The position numbers were made by a program, and so were the translations under genes. 5,777 bases of DNA from SFJ001 sp045118955 (GTDB lineage Bacteria > Bacillota > Clostridia > Oscillospirales > Ruminococcaceae), in the NCBI GenBank assembly GCA_045118955.1, contig JBGVKB010000058.1:1-5777 (forward strand), written 5' to 3'. Below, piece by piece: positions 1-5,474 of the stretch. The stretch's first letter is position 1. Every line of letters starts with the position of its first letter. The notes beneath the pieces are model-generated. The model did no database searches, was not told the origin of the DNA, and saw only the letters and a list, made by a program, of their open reading frames with translations.

Positions 1-683
1 CGCTGTAGCTCCTTTTTTGTGAACAGCAGGTGCTGCTTGAAGCCATCGGTATGCTCCTGTGGGGTCAGGGTCACCAGACATTTGAAGGCGCAGGGCATCA
101 GGTCGGCGCTGGAGATGCCGCACAGCAGGCCCTCGGTGTAGTCCCGGCGCTCCAGCGGGTTGAAGATGTACAAAAGATCCTCCTCCAGCGTGTTGTATTG
201 ATTCACAAAGGAGAAGCGGATGAGCATATCGCTGTAGACCACCTTGCCGGTGTAGTAGACCTCGCTGCTGCGCCCGGTGGAGGTCACCGAGCTGATGGAC
301 AGGGAGGCGCGGCAGTCCTGCGTGTGATCGCTGGGGCGCAGAATGTCGATGACCCCGTCCTTAAACCGGTTGTACCGCCCATCGTAAAAATAAAAGTAGA
401 GTCGGTCGGCCTGAAAGTAGGGGCTGCGCCCCGACAGGGTGGGGGAGAGGGGGGCGGGCCGCTGTGCCTCGGGCTGGTAGTCGGTGAGCTGGTTCATGCC
501 AACGTGCAGCACCCCGCAGATCTCATGCAGGGTGTCCACGTCCAGCGTGATCTCGCCGGTCTCATATTTGCTCACGGTGGCGCGGCTCTTGTGGATGGCG
601 TCCGCAAGCTGCTGCAGGGTCATGCCCTGTCCCTTGCGGTAGTCCCGGATGCGCTGCCCGATGTGGCGGCTCAGTTCGCTCAT
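1..683 (-). CDS. XRE-family helix-turn-helix transcriptional regulator (C-terminus cut by window edge)
   Basis: Reading the minus strand from the ATG at 683-681 gives 227 complete codons without a stop before the window edge, so the C-terminal end is missing. The protein begins MSELSRHIGQRIRDYRKGQG. Residues about 9-61 form a Cro/C1-type HTH_3 domain: the scaffold helix MTLQQLADAIHKS is followed by the recognition segment SRATVSKYETGE (33-44), typical of XRE regulators. Residues from about 75 onward (rich in Tyr and Phe, with SPYFQADRLYFYFYDG) form a separate domain that I do not recognise; it may sense a ligand or mediate dimerisation. The start is set by an AAAAGGAG ribosome binding site at 689-696, five bases from the ATG. 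The gene is transcribed divergently from the symporter gene, so inferred roles are autoregulation and control of that transporter. HTH assignment is firm; the target and effector are inferred or unknown. Confidence 0.92.
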   Translation of the reverse strand, partial: MSELSRHIGQRIRDYRKGQGMTLQQLADAIHKSRATVSKYETGEITLDVDTLHEICGVLHVGMNQLTDYQPEAQRPAPLSPTLSGRSPYFQADRLYFYFYDGRYNRFKDGVIDILRPSDHTQDCRASLSISSVTSTGRSSEVYYTGKVVYSDMLIRFSFVNQYNTLEEDLLYIFNPLERRDYTEGLLCGISSADLMPCAFKCLVTLTPQEHTDGFKQHLLFTKKELQ

Positions 684-767
684 AGCGGCTCCTTTTGTTT
701 CGTTAAAATATACACTTTTGCGGCGATGGAGGCGGCGGGGAGGCCCGGCTCCGTGCTTTGTGAGATT

Positions 768-797
768 ATTCTATCATAGAGAAACTTAAAATGTCAA
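768..797 (-). promoter_or_regulatory. SigA-type promoter of the XRE regulator gene
   Basis: On the minus strand a perfect TTGACA -35 (797-792) is separated by 18 bases from a TAGAAT -10 (773-768), five of six matches to consensus. Transcription would begin near 761, giving a leader of about 78 bases before the regulator's ATG. The -35 lies inside the inverted repeat at 780-805, which suggests repression by a protein bound there. Confidence 0.72.
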
Positions 798-816
798 AAG
801 TTTCTTTTAAAGAAAT
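780..816. promoter_or_regulatory. Candidate operator: AGAAAC-type inverted repeats between the divergent promoters
   Basis: AGAAACTT at 780-787 is matched by its exact reverse complement AAGTTTCT at 798-805, ten bases apart. It overlaps a second palindrome, TTTCTTT (801-807) and AAAGAAA (809-815) around a single central T. Together they give three AGAAA-like half-sites in alternating orientation; the first and third are 31 bases apart, close to three helical turns. The element covers the -35 of the regulator promoter and ends ten bases before the -35 of the transporter promoter. A binding site for the divergent XRE regulator is the simplest reading, but this is inference from position and symmetry. 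Confidence 0.5.
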
Positions 817-825
817 CCAGTCTGT

Positions 826-854
826 TTGTCACCCCCACACATCCCGGCTATAAT
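826..854 (+). promoter_or_regulatory. SigA-type promoter of the symporter gene
   Basis: TTGTCA (826-831, five of six matches) is followed after exactly 17 bases by a perfect TATAAT (849-854). The start of transcription would fall near 861, leaving a leader of about 35 bases before the ATG at 896. It faces away from the regulator promoter; the two -35 boxes are 28 bases apart with the candidate operator between them. Confidence 0.82.
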
Positions 855-895
855 ATTATTCGTTGCGTTAATTCGAGAAAGTGTGAGGACCGGGT

Positions 896-2302
896 ATGGA
901 AACAAAGAAAAAGAGCAGCTTCAGCGGTTCGCTGGGCTTTATTCTGGCCGCGGCGGGCAGCGCCGTGGGCGTGGGCAACATCTGGCGCTTCCCCTATTTA
1001 GCGGCTAAAAATGGCGGCGGTCTGTTTCTTTTAGTGTATCTGGCGCTGGTGCTGACCTTTGGCTTCACCCTGCTGACCACCGACGTGGCACTGGGGCGGC
1101 GCACCAAGATGCACGCCATGCAGGCCTTCGGTGCCATCAACAAAAAGTGGGATTTTCTGGGCAAGCTGACCTTTTTGGTGCCCGCCCTCATCATGACCTA
1201 CTACTCGGTCATCGGCGGCTGGGTCACCAAGTACATCGCGGTGTACCTGCTGGGGGATGGCGCGGCCGCGGCGCAGGACGGCTACTTCACCGGCTTTATC
1301 ACCGCGCAGGTGTCCCCCATCGTGTATATGCTGCTGTTTTTGGCGGTGACCGCCTTTGTGGTGTTCTGCGGTGTGGAAAAGGGCGTGGAGCGGTTCTCCA
1401 AGATCGTCATGCCCGCCCTGATCCTGATGATTGCCGGCATTGCGGTATTCTCTCTGACTCTGAGCCATACCGATGCGAACGGTGTTCAGCGCACCGGCCT
1501 GCAGGGTCTGGCGGTGTATCTGGTGCCCAACTTTGAGGGGATCACCTTCGGCCGCTTCCTTGAGATCCTGCTGGATGCCATGAGCCAGCTCTTCTTCTCA
1601 CTGAGCGTGTCCATGGGCATTATGATCACCTACGGCTCTTATGTGAAGGACGATGTGGATCTGAGCGGCTCGGTCTCCCGCATCGAGCTGTTCGACACGG
1701 CGGTGGCGCTGCTGGCGGGCGTCATGGTCATTCCTGCGGTGTATGTGTTTCAGGGCACCGAGGGGATGCAGTCCGGCCCGTCCCTGATGTTCATCTCCCT
1801 GCCCAAGGTGTTCGAGAGCATGGGCGCGGCGGGCACGGTCATTGGTCTGGTGTTCTTCATCATGGTAGCCTTCGCGGCGCTCACCTCCTGCGTGTCCATC
1901 ATGGAGACGCTGGTGGCAAGCTGCATGGATCTGTTCCACGCCTCCCGCAAGACGGTCAGTCTGGTGATCGGCGTGCTGTCCGCGGCGGCGGCCATCGTCA
2001 TCTGTCTGGGCTACAATGTGCTGTACATGGACATCCCCCTGCCCGGCGGCGGCACGGGCCAGCTTCTGGACGTGATGGACTATGTGAGCAACAGCTTCCT
2101 GATGCCCTTCATCTCGCTGCTGACCTGCGTCTTTGTGGGCTGGGTGCTGAAGCCCCAGTGGATCAAGGAGGAGATGGAGCGCAGCGGCCATCCCTTCCGC
2201 CGGGAGAAGCTCTACGGCGTGATGATCCGCTACGTTGCCCCGGTGATGATGGCGGCGTTGTTCCTGCAGTCCACCGGTCTGCTGAAGCGCTTTTTGAGCT
2301 GA
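896..2302 (+). CDS. Sodium:neurotransmitter symporter (SNF/NSS) family transporter, probable Na+-coupled amino-acid uptake
   Basis: A 468-residue integral membrane protein of the LeuT-fold NSS family, expected to import an amino acid with Na+ across the cytoplasmic membrane. The family signature lies in helix 1 (GSAVGVGNIWRFPYL, 21-35), followed by KNGGG (38-42). By alignment from memory to LeuT, the Na2 site appears intact (G21, V24, A327, T330, S331). In Na1, A23 and N28 are kept, Ser235 replaces the Thr, and D267 probably sits at the Asn position. Y103 in TYY matches the substrate-gating Tyr of helix 3. I count about 11 hydrophobic helices (roughly 13-33, 42-64, 90-118, 140-159, 168-188, 224-247, 264-285, 312-343, 350-373, 396-418, 437-460), so helix 12 is absent, as in the bacterial MhsT and Tyt1 types. 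The start is supported by GAGGA at 885-889. Substrate is not readable from sequence; aromatic or aliphatic amino acids are known for relatives. The divergent XRE gene probably regulates it. Confidence 0.95.
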   Translation: METKKKSSFSGSLGFILAAAGSAVGVGNIWRFPYLAAKNGGGLFLLVYLALVLTFGFTLLTTDVALGRRTKMHAMQAFGAINKKWDFLGKLTFLVPALIMTYYSVIGGWVTKYIAVYLLGDGAAAAQDGYFTGFITAQVSPIVYMLLFLAVTAFVVFCGVEKGVERFSKIVMPALILMIAGIAVFSLTLSHTDANGVQRTGLQGLAVYLVPNFEGITFGRFLEILLDAMSQLFFSLSVSMGIMITYGSYVKDDVDLSGSVSRIELFDTAVALLAGVMVIPAVYVFQGTEGMQSGPSLMFISLPKVFESMGAAGTVIGLVFFIMVAFAALTSCVSIMETLVASCMDLFHASRKTVSLVIGVLSAAAAIVICLGYNVLYMDIPLPGGGTGQLLDVMDYVSNSFLMPFISLLTCVFVGWVLKPQWIKEEMERSGHPFRREKLYGVMIRYVAPVMMAALFLQSTGLLKRFLS

Positions 2303-2317
2303 CATAAGGCCTTGTAC

Positions 2318-2348
2318 ACAGCCCTGCCGGCGACCCCGGTGGGGCTGT
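2318..2348 (+). terminator. GC-rich hairpin after the symporter gene, possible terminator
   Basis: A 13-base-pair stem (2318-2330 with 2336-2348, including two G-U pairs) closes the five-base loop CGACC, starting 16 bases after the symporter stop codon. Position and stability fit a terminator, but only a short CTTT follows six bases later, so it is not a canonical intrinsic terminator. It might instead protect the 3' end of the mRNA. Confidence 0.45.
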
Positions 2349-2353
2349 CGGAC

Positions 2354-2382
2354 TTTACGAACGCCGCCGCCGGTGGTATCAT
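2354..2382 (+). promoter_or_regulatory. Extended -10 promoter of the ferredoxin gene
   Basis: TTTACG (2354-2359, four of six -35 matches) lies 17 bases before TATCAT (2377-2382, five of six -10 matches). The -10 is preceded by TGG, which fits the TGn extended -10 motif and compensates for a weak -35. The transcript would start near 2389, about 43 bases before the ATG. Confidence 0.6.
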
Positions 2383-2431
2383 AGAAGCAGAACAACACGG
2401 CGGCGCTGCCGCCTTTGCAGGAGGAGATCCC

Positions 2432-2635
2432 ATGGTCAGTTTTGTGGACGAGAAGGCGAGAGAGCGCTGCAACGGCTGCGCCCGCTGTCTGGGCGTGTGT
2501 CCCGGCGGGGCGATGTACCTGCCCGACGACGGCGGCCCGGTGGAGATCGAGGATATGCTGTGCGTGGACTGCGGCGCCTGTGCGGCGGCCTGCCCGCGGC
2601 TGATCCTGCGGATGGACTGGTACGACGAGGTCTGA
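2432..2635 (+). CDS. Small 2[4Fe-4S] ferredoxin
   Basis: A 67-residue cytoplasmic electron carrier with two complete cluster motifs: CNGCARCLGVCP (Cys 13, 16, 19, 23) and CVDCGACAAACP (Cys 44, 47, 50, 54). Each is the classical Cx2Cx2Cx3CP pattern, so two low-potential [4Fe-4S] clusters are expected. The two halves are separated by a 20-residue acidic linker; the length suits a clostridial-type ferredoxin, slightly longer than the 55-residue minimum. The ATG at 2432 is preferred over an in-frame TTG 120 bases upstream because AGGAGG (2419-2424) lies seven bases before it and the longer form would start inside the hairpin region. It has its own promoter and terminator and no obvious redox partner next door, so its electron donor and acceptor cannot be named. 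It could alternatively be an uncharacterised 4Fe-4S accessory protein. Confidence 0.92.
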   Translation: MVSFVDEKARERCNGCARCLGVCPGGAMYLPDDGGPVEIEDMLCVDCGACAAACPRLILRMDWYDEV

Positions 2636-2649
2636 ACGGATCCCAAGAC

Positions 2650-2690
2650 CAAGGCCCGGCGCGGTGTGCGCGCCGGGCCTTGTTTTGCTT
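2650..2690 (+). terminator. Intrinsic terminator of the ferredoxin gene
   Basis: A perfect 14-base-pair stem (2650-2663 with 2669-2682) around the loop GTGTG is followed by TTTTGCTT. It lies 14 bases after the ferredoxin stop codon and marks the end of that single-gene unit. Confidence 0.9.
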
Positions 2691-2759
2691 CGGGGACGAG
2701 GTGGATGGAATTTGTTGTCGATCGTCCCGCGGTGAGCTGAAAATCATCCTCTGAATGTA

Positions 2760-2836
2760 CGAAAATTTCCGCTCAATGCCGGAAAAGGCTGACAAAAACG
2801 GAAATAATGATAAAATAGTCGAAATTTTTCGCGAAA
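2760..2836. repeat. Repeated CGAAAATTTCCG-like elements and a TTTCGCGAAA palindrome around the ATP-grasp promoter
   Basis: CGAAAATTTCCG (2760-2771) and CGAAATTTTTCG (2820-2831) are similar, largely symmetric 12-mers 60 bases apart, flanking the predicted promoter at 2789-2816. The second overlaps a perfect ten-base palindrome TTTCGCGAAA (2827-2836). Related CGGAAA half-sites occur at 2780-2785 and 2799-2804. The arrangement could be a set of binding sites for a regulator, but AT-rich spacers readily produce such matches by chance. Confidence 0.4.
2789..2816 (+). promoter_or_regulatory. Probable promoter of the ATP-grasp gene
   Basis: CTGACA (2789-2794, five of six) is followed after 16 bases by TAAAAT (2811-2816, five of six), with TGA in front of the -10 as an extended -10. 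Transcription would begin near 2823, giving a long leader of about 155 bases. A second TAAAAT at 2864-2869 has no convincing -35, but would place the transcript start just before the leader hairpin at 2882; either or both may be used. Confidence 0.58.
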
Positions 2837-2881
2837 CCTCTTTCATTCGTCACTCAAATAAAGTAAAATAATAGATACAAC

Positions 2882-2977
2882 TTGTGTTGGAGGAAAAAAC
2901 ACCGACCGCAACACAAACTCAAAAAAGAAAAACAAACAAAAACGAACACAGCGGCCGGCGTACATCAGGAGGACATC
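2882..2977 (+). other. Structured, almost T-free 5' leader of the ATP-grasp gene
   Basis: TTGTGTTG (2882-2889) pairs exactly with CAACACAA (2909-2916) across a 19-base loop containing a GGAGG-like sequence. From 2890 to 2960 only one T is present (2919), and 2915-2950 is an A/C-rich tract that should be single-stranded in the mRNA. The leader ends in AGGAGG (2967-2972), five bases before the ATG. No known riboswitch class is recognised. The 342-base gap 2636-2977 otherwise holds only the ferredoxin terminator and the promoter elements listed separately. Confidence 0.6.
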
Positions 2978-4165
2978 ATGAATTTCGTATTTATCTCGCC
3001 CGATTTCCCCTATCACTACTGGCAGTTCTGTGACCGTCTGAAGAAGAACGGCGTGAACGTGTTGGGCATTGGCGACGCCGCCTATGATACTCTGCCCGAG
3101 GGCCTGAAGAACGCCCTGACCGAGTACTACAAGGTCGGCAGCATGGAGAACTACGATGAGATGGTGAAGGCCATGGGCTACTTCACCTTCCGTTACGGCA
3201 AGATCGACTGGGTCGAGAGCAACAACGAGTACTGGCTGGAGCAGGATGCCAAGCTGCGCAGCGATTTCAACATCACCACCGGCCTGAACGCCGATGAGAT
3301 CGACCGCTACAAGAGCAAGTCCGGCATGAAGGCTTACTACGAGCGCGCCGGCGTGCCCGTGGCCCGCTACCACATGGCCGACAACTACGACTCTGCCCTG
3401 GCCTTCGTGCAGGAGGTGGGCTGGCCCATCGTCGCCAAGCCCGACCGCGGCGTTGGCTCCTGCGGCAACCGCAAGATCACCAACGAGGCCGAGCTGGCTC
3501 AGTTCTTCCAGGATTGGGACGGCGTGCCCTACATCATGGAGGAGTATGTGGACGGCGAGGTCGCTACCTTTGACGGCATCTCCGGCCGCAACGCCGAGGT
3601 CTTCTATGCCGCCAGCCACGTCAGCCTGGGCAGCATCATGGACTCCCTGAACAACGGCGATCCTCTGTGCTACTACGTGGACAACGAGATCAGCCCCGAG
3701 CTGTGGCGCGCCGGTGAGGCCACCATTAAGTCCTTTGATGCCCGCAACCGCTACTTCCACTGCGAGTTCTTCCGCCTGCGCACCGGCAAGCCCGGTCTGG
3801 GCGAGCCGGGCGACATCCTGGGCCTGGAGGTCAACATGCGCCCCGCCGGCGGTTACACCGTCGATATGCTGAACTACTCCGGCGGTCTGGACACCTACCA
3901 GATCTGGGCTGACATGGTCGCCTTCGGTGAGGTTCGTCATTCTCTGGGCAACGGTCGTAAGTACTGCATGTGCTGCGGCCGCCACGACAACCACAACTAC
4001 AAGTACAGCCATGAGGAGATCATGGCTCGCTACGGCGACAAGATGCAGCTGGTCCGCCGCCTGCCCGCCGTTCTGGCCAGCATGGGCGACGTGCTGTATA
4101 TGGCCAACTTCGACTCCCGCGACGAGATGATGGAGTTCAGCCGTCTGGCCACCGAGCGCGTGTAA
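2978..4165 (+). CDS. ATP-grasp domain ligase, substrate unknown
   Basis: A 395-residue cytoplasmic protein of the ATP-grasp superfamily, which joins a carboxylate to an amine or other nucleophile through an acyl-phosphate intermediate. Residues 1-110 form a pre-ATP-grasp domain beginning MNFVFISPDFPYHYWQF. The ATP-binding core follows: IVAKPDRGVGSCGN (151-164, with Lys154 and the glycine-rich loop), the adenine-contacting IMEEYVDGE (186-194), and E263 plus LEVNMRPAGG (282-291), whose E284, N286 and R288 match the Mg-ATP site. A C-terminal extension holds a Cys/His cluster, CMCCGRHDNH (330-339). The ATG is chosen over the in-frame TTG at 2882 because AGGAGG sits five bases before it and the TTG lies in the leader hairpin. 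By eye, every Lys codon is AAG, every Glu GAG and every Asn after the first AAC, which suggests strong expression. Neighbours do not fix the substrate; an amino acid or peptide ligase is a guess. Confidence 0.9.
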   Translation: MNFVFISPDFPYHYWQFCDRLKKNGVNVLGIGDAAYDTLPEGLKNALTEYYKVGSMENYDEMVKAMGYFTFRYGKIDWVESNNEYWLEQDAKLRSDFNITTGLNADEIDRYKSKSGMKAYYERAGVPVARYHMADNYDSALAFVQEVGWPIVAKPDRGVGSCGNRKITNEAELAQFFQDWDGVPYIMEEYVDGEVATFDGISGRNAEVFYAASHVSLGSIMDSLNNGDPLCYYVDNEISPELWRAGEATIKSFDARNRYFHCEFFRLRTGKPGLGEPGDILGLEVNMRPAGGYTVDMLNYSGGLDTYQIWADMVAFGEVRHSLGNGRKYCMCCGRHDNHNYKYSHEEIMARYGDKMQLVRRLPAVLASMGDVLYMANFDSRDEMMEFSRLATERV

Positions 4166-4197
4166 GCGCTTGAACCGTCCCATCGGATGAAATAAAT

Positions 4198-4250
4198 CAC
4201 GCCCCCGGCAGGCTCTCTGCGAGTTTGCCGGGGGCGTGTTCTGCTTTTTT
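4198..4250 (+). terminator. Intrinsic terminator of the ATP-grasp gene
   Basis: CACGCCCCCGGCA (4198-4210) pairs perfectly with TGCCGGGGGCGTG (4226-4238), and the stem continues inward by five more pairs (two G-U) to a TCTGC loop. A run of six T residues (4245-4250) follows. It begins 33 bases after the stop codon. Confidence 0.92.
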
Positions 4251-4265
4251 GACGTGCTGACGCGC

Positions 4266-4302
4266 AAAACAAAGAGCGCCGCCCCCTATAGGGGCGGCGC
4301 TC
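4266..4302 (-). terminator. Intrinsic terminator of the DUF4392 gene
   Basis: A 12-base-pair stem, GAGCGCCGCCCC (4274-4285) with GGGGCGGCGCTC (4291-4302), is followed on the minus strand by TTTGTTTT (4273-4266). It starts 25 bases after the stop of the minus-strand gene and sits back to back with the ATP-grasp terminator, so each convergent gene ends before running into the other. Confidence 0.85.
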
Positions 4303-4327
4303 GGGTCGTTCAGGGCGGGGAAGAGGC

Positions 4328-5398
4328 TCAGTTCTCCTCGAAGAACTTCTTCTCGATGGTCTTCTCAGCCCAGGTGGCGGTGATGGTCTCCAGCTTCAGC
4401 GCGTAGGCCACCTGACGGTTCATCATGCTGACCAGATCGCACAGGTAGTTCACGTCGATGCCGTCGATGGCGGGCACCAGCCAGCCGTACATATCCAGCA
4501 TACCGCAGCGGCTGGCGGTGGTCACCATCTCGCGCTCCATCTCGGCGCTGTGCATGATCTCGGGGTCACGCAGCAGCCAGGCAGTCATGGCGATCATGGC
4601 GTACACGCCCCAGTCGGACACGGTGGCGGTCAGCAGGTTGTCGGCCGCCACAGCGCTGGCGATGCCGCCGCCGCAGCCGCAGGTGCACTCGCCGGGGGCG
4701 GTGTAGGGCACATACTTGAACAGGGTGTCCTTGATGGCGCCCATGCCCAGCTCGTTGCCCAGATCGCCCACAGCCAGATTCCAGACGCCCATCTCCTGGC
4801 ACTTGGTGAACAGGATGTCGCTCTTGGCCTCGATCTCGGTGGTGTTCTTGCCGATGGCGTTGTGGTACTGGCCGATGGCGTTGGCGCCGGGCACCTCGAT
4901 GGCGATGCAGGCGGCGGGGCGGCCCTTGGCCAGAATGGCGTCGGCGCAGGCCTCAGCGGCCTCGGGATCCTTGGTGAAGATCTCCATGCCGACGGAGAAG
5001 GGATACTCCATGGCCTCCTCGATGGAGTAGTAGAAGTGCAGGCCGGCGACGGGGGCCATGGCCTCCACGGCGTGGGCGCAGTCCTCGGGCACGATCAGCA
5101 CGGGCTTGGCGCCGAAGGCCTTCACCAGCGCGCGGGCCAGCAGTACGGCGGACACGATGCCGTCCATCTCGGCCTTCTTGTGGGGCAGCAGCACGAAGCC
5201 GCTCATGATGTAGACCAGATCACCCTCATGGATGTTCTCGATCAGGCCCTTGGCGGCGTGCAGGGAGATCGGCTCACCGCACAGCTCGCGGCAGCCCTTG
5301 TGCAGGATGCGGCACACACCGTAGCCGCGGGGATCCATGTGCATCAGGTTGTCCAGATTTTCCGCCAGATTGCGGGCGGTCAGTTCTTGCTGCGTCAT
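4328..5398 (-). CDS. DUF4392 (D-glutamate cyclase C-terminal-like) domain protein
   Basis: A 356-residue soluble protein resembling the DUF4392 domain, the C-terminal half of the D-glutamate cyclase DGLUCY, which makes 5-oxo-D-proline from D-glutamate in animals. Recognisable blocks, in order, are MSGFVLLPHKKAEMDGIVSA (65-84, where the family as I recall it has ETDGP), IAIEVPGANAIGQYHNAIG (165-183; IERPG in the family), AVGDLGNELGMG (209-220; GIGDGGNEIGMG) and AADNLLTATVSDWGVYAM (251-268; D-x-L and SNWG). Several signature positions are substituted, so the reaction may differ. Between blocks lies ECTCGCGGG (237-245), an unusual CxCxC. No signal peptide or membrane segment is seen, and the DUF1445 half found in DGLUCY is absent. 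The ATG at 5398 is supported by AAAAGGA (5414-5408), nine bases away; the nearer upstream ATG is followed directly by a stop. It converges on the ATP-grasp gene. Family assignment is from motif memory; activity is inferred. Confidence 0.82.
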   Translation of the reverse strand: MTQQELTARNLAENLDNLMHMDPRGYGVCRILHKGCRELCGEPISLHAAKGLIENIHEGDLVYIMSGFVLLPHKKAEMDGIVSAVLLARALVKAFGAKPVLIVPEDCAHAVEAMAPVAGLHFYYSIEEAMEYPFSVGMEIFTKDPEAAEACADAILAKGRPAACIAIEVPGANAIGQYHNAIGKNTTEIEAKSDILFTKCQEMGVWNLAVGDLGNELGMGAIKDTLFKYVPYTAPGECTCGCGGGIASAVAADNLLTATVSDWGVYAMIAMTAWLLRDPEIMHSAEMEREMVTTASRCGMLDMYGWLVPAIDGIDVNYLCDLVSMMNRQVAYALKLETITATWAEKTIEKKFFEEN

Positions 5399-5433
5399 AT
5401 ACTACATTCCTTTTCTTTTGTGTTTTCCTTGGC

Positions 5434-5474
5434 TCGCGAATGCGATAGGTGCGGACCGTCAGGGCACACCTATC
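5434..5474 (-). promoter_or_regulatory. Structured 5' leader of the DUF4392 gene
   Basis: In the minus-strand transcript GATAGGTG (5474-5467) pairs perfectly with CACCTATC (5451-5444) across a 15-base loop, followed at once by a small hairpin TCGC-ATTC-GCGA. With transcription starting near 5480, the main hairpin sits at the extreme 5' end of an approximately 80-base leader. It may stabilise the mRNA or be a cis-acting control element; it matches no riboswitch class I can name. As DNA, the same inverted repeat could also be an operator just downstream of the start site. Confidence 0.5.

Noticed and set aside
30..779. Plus-strand open frame of 249 codons over the XRE gene
   Set aside because: The opposite strand encodes a clear helix-turn-helix protein with a ribosome binding site and promoter; this frame crosses that promoter and has no domain.
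1598..2398. Minus-strand open frame of 266 codons over the symporter
   Set aside because: His/Gln/Arg-rich antisense shadow of a membrane protein gene, without a ribosome binding site or domain.
2312..2431. N-terminal extension of the ferredoxin from an in-frame TTG
   Set aside because: The extension overlaps the hairpin at 2318-2348 and the predicted promoter, while the ATG at 2432 has a perfect AGGAGG seven bases away.
2882..2977. N-terminal extension of the ATP-grasp protein from an in-frame TTG
   Set aside because: The added Lys-rich sequence comes from the A-rich leader, there is no suitable ribosome binding site, and the ATG at 2978 has AGGAGG five bases upstream.
2843..4267. Long minus-strand open frame of 474 codons opposite the ATP-grasp gene
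   Set aside because: It mirrors the codon pattern of the ATP-grasp gene, is rich in Val, Ala, Gly and His, has no recognisable domain, and runs through the terminator and leader.
4198..4302. The two GC-rich hairpins as a repeat or mobile-element end
   Set aside because: The stems differ in sequence, and each has a T tract on the strand of the gene it follows, which fits a pair of convergent terminators.
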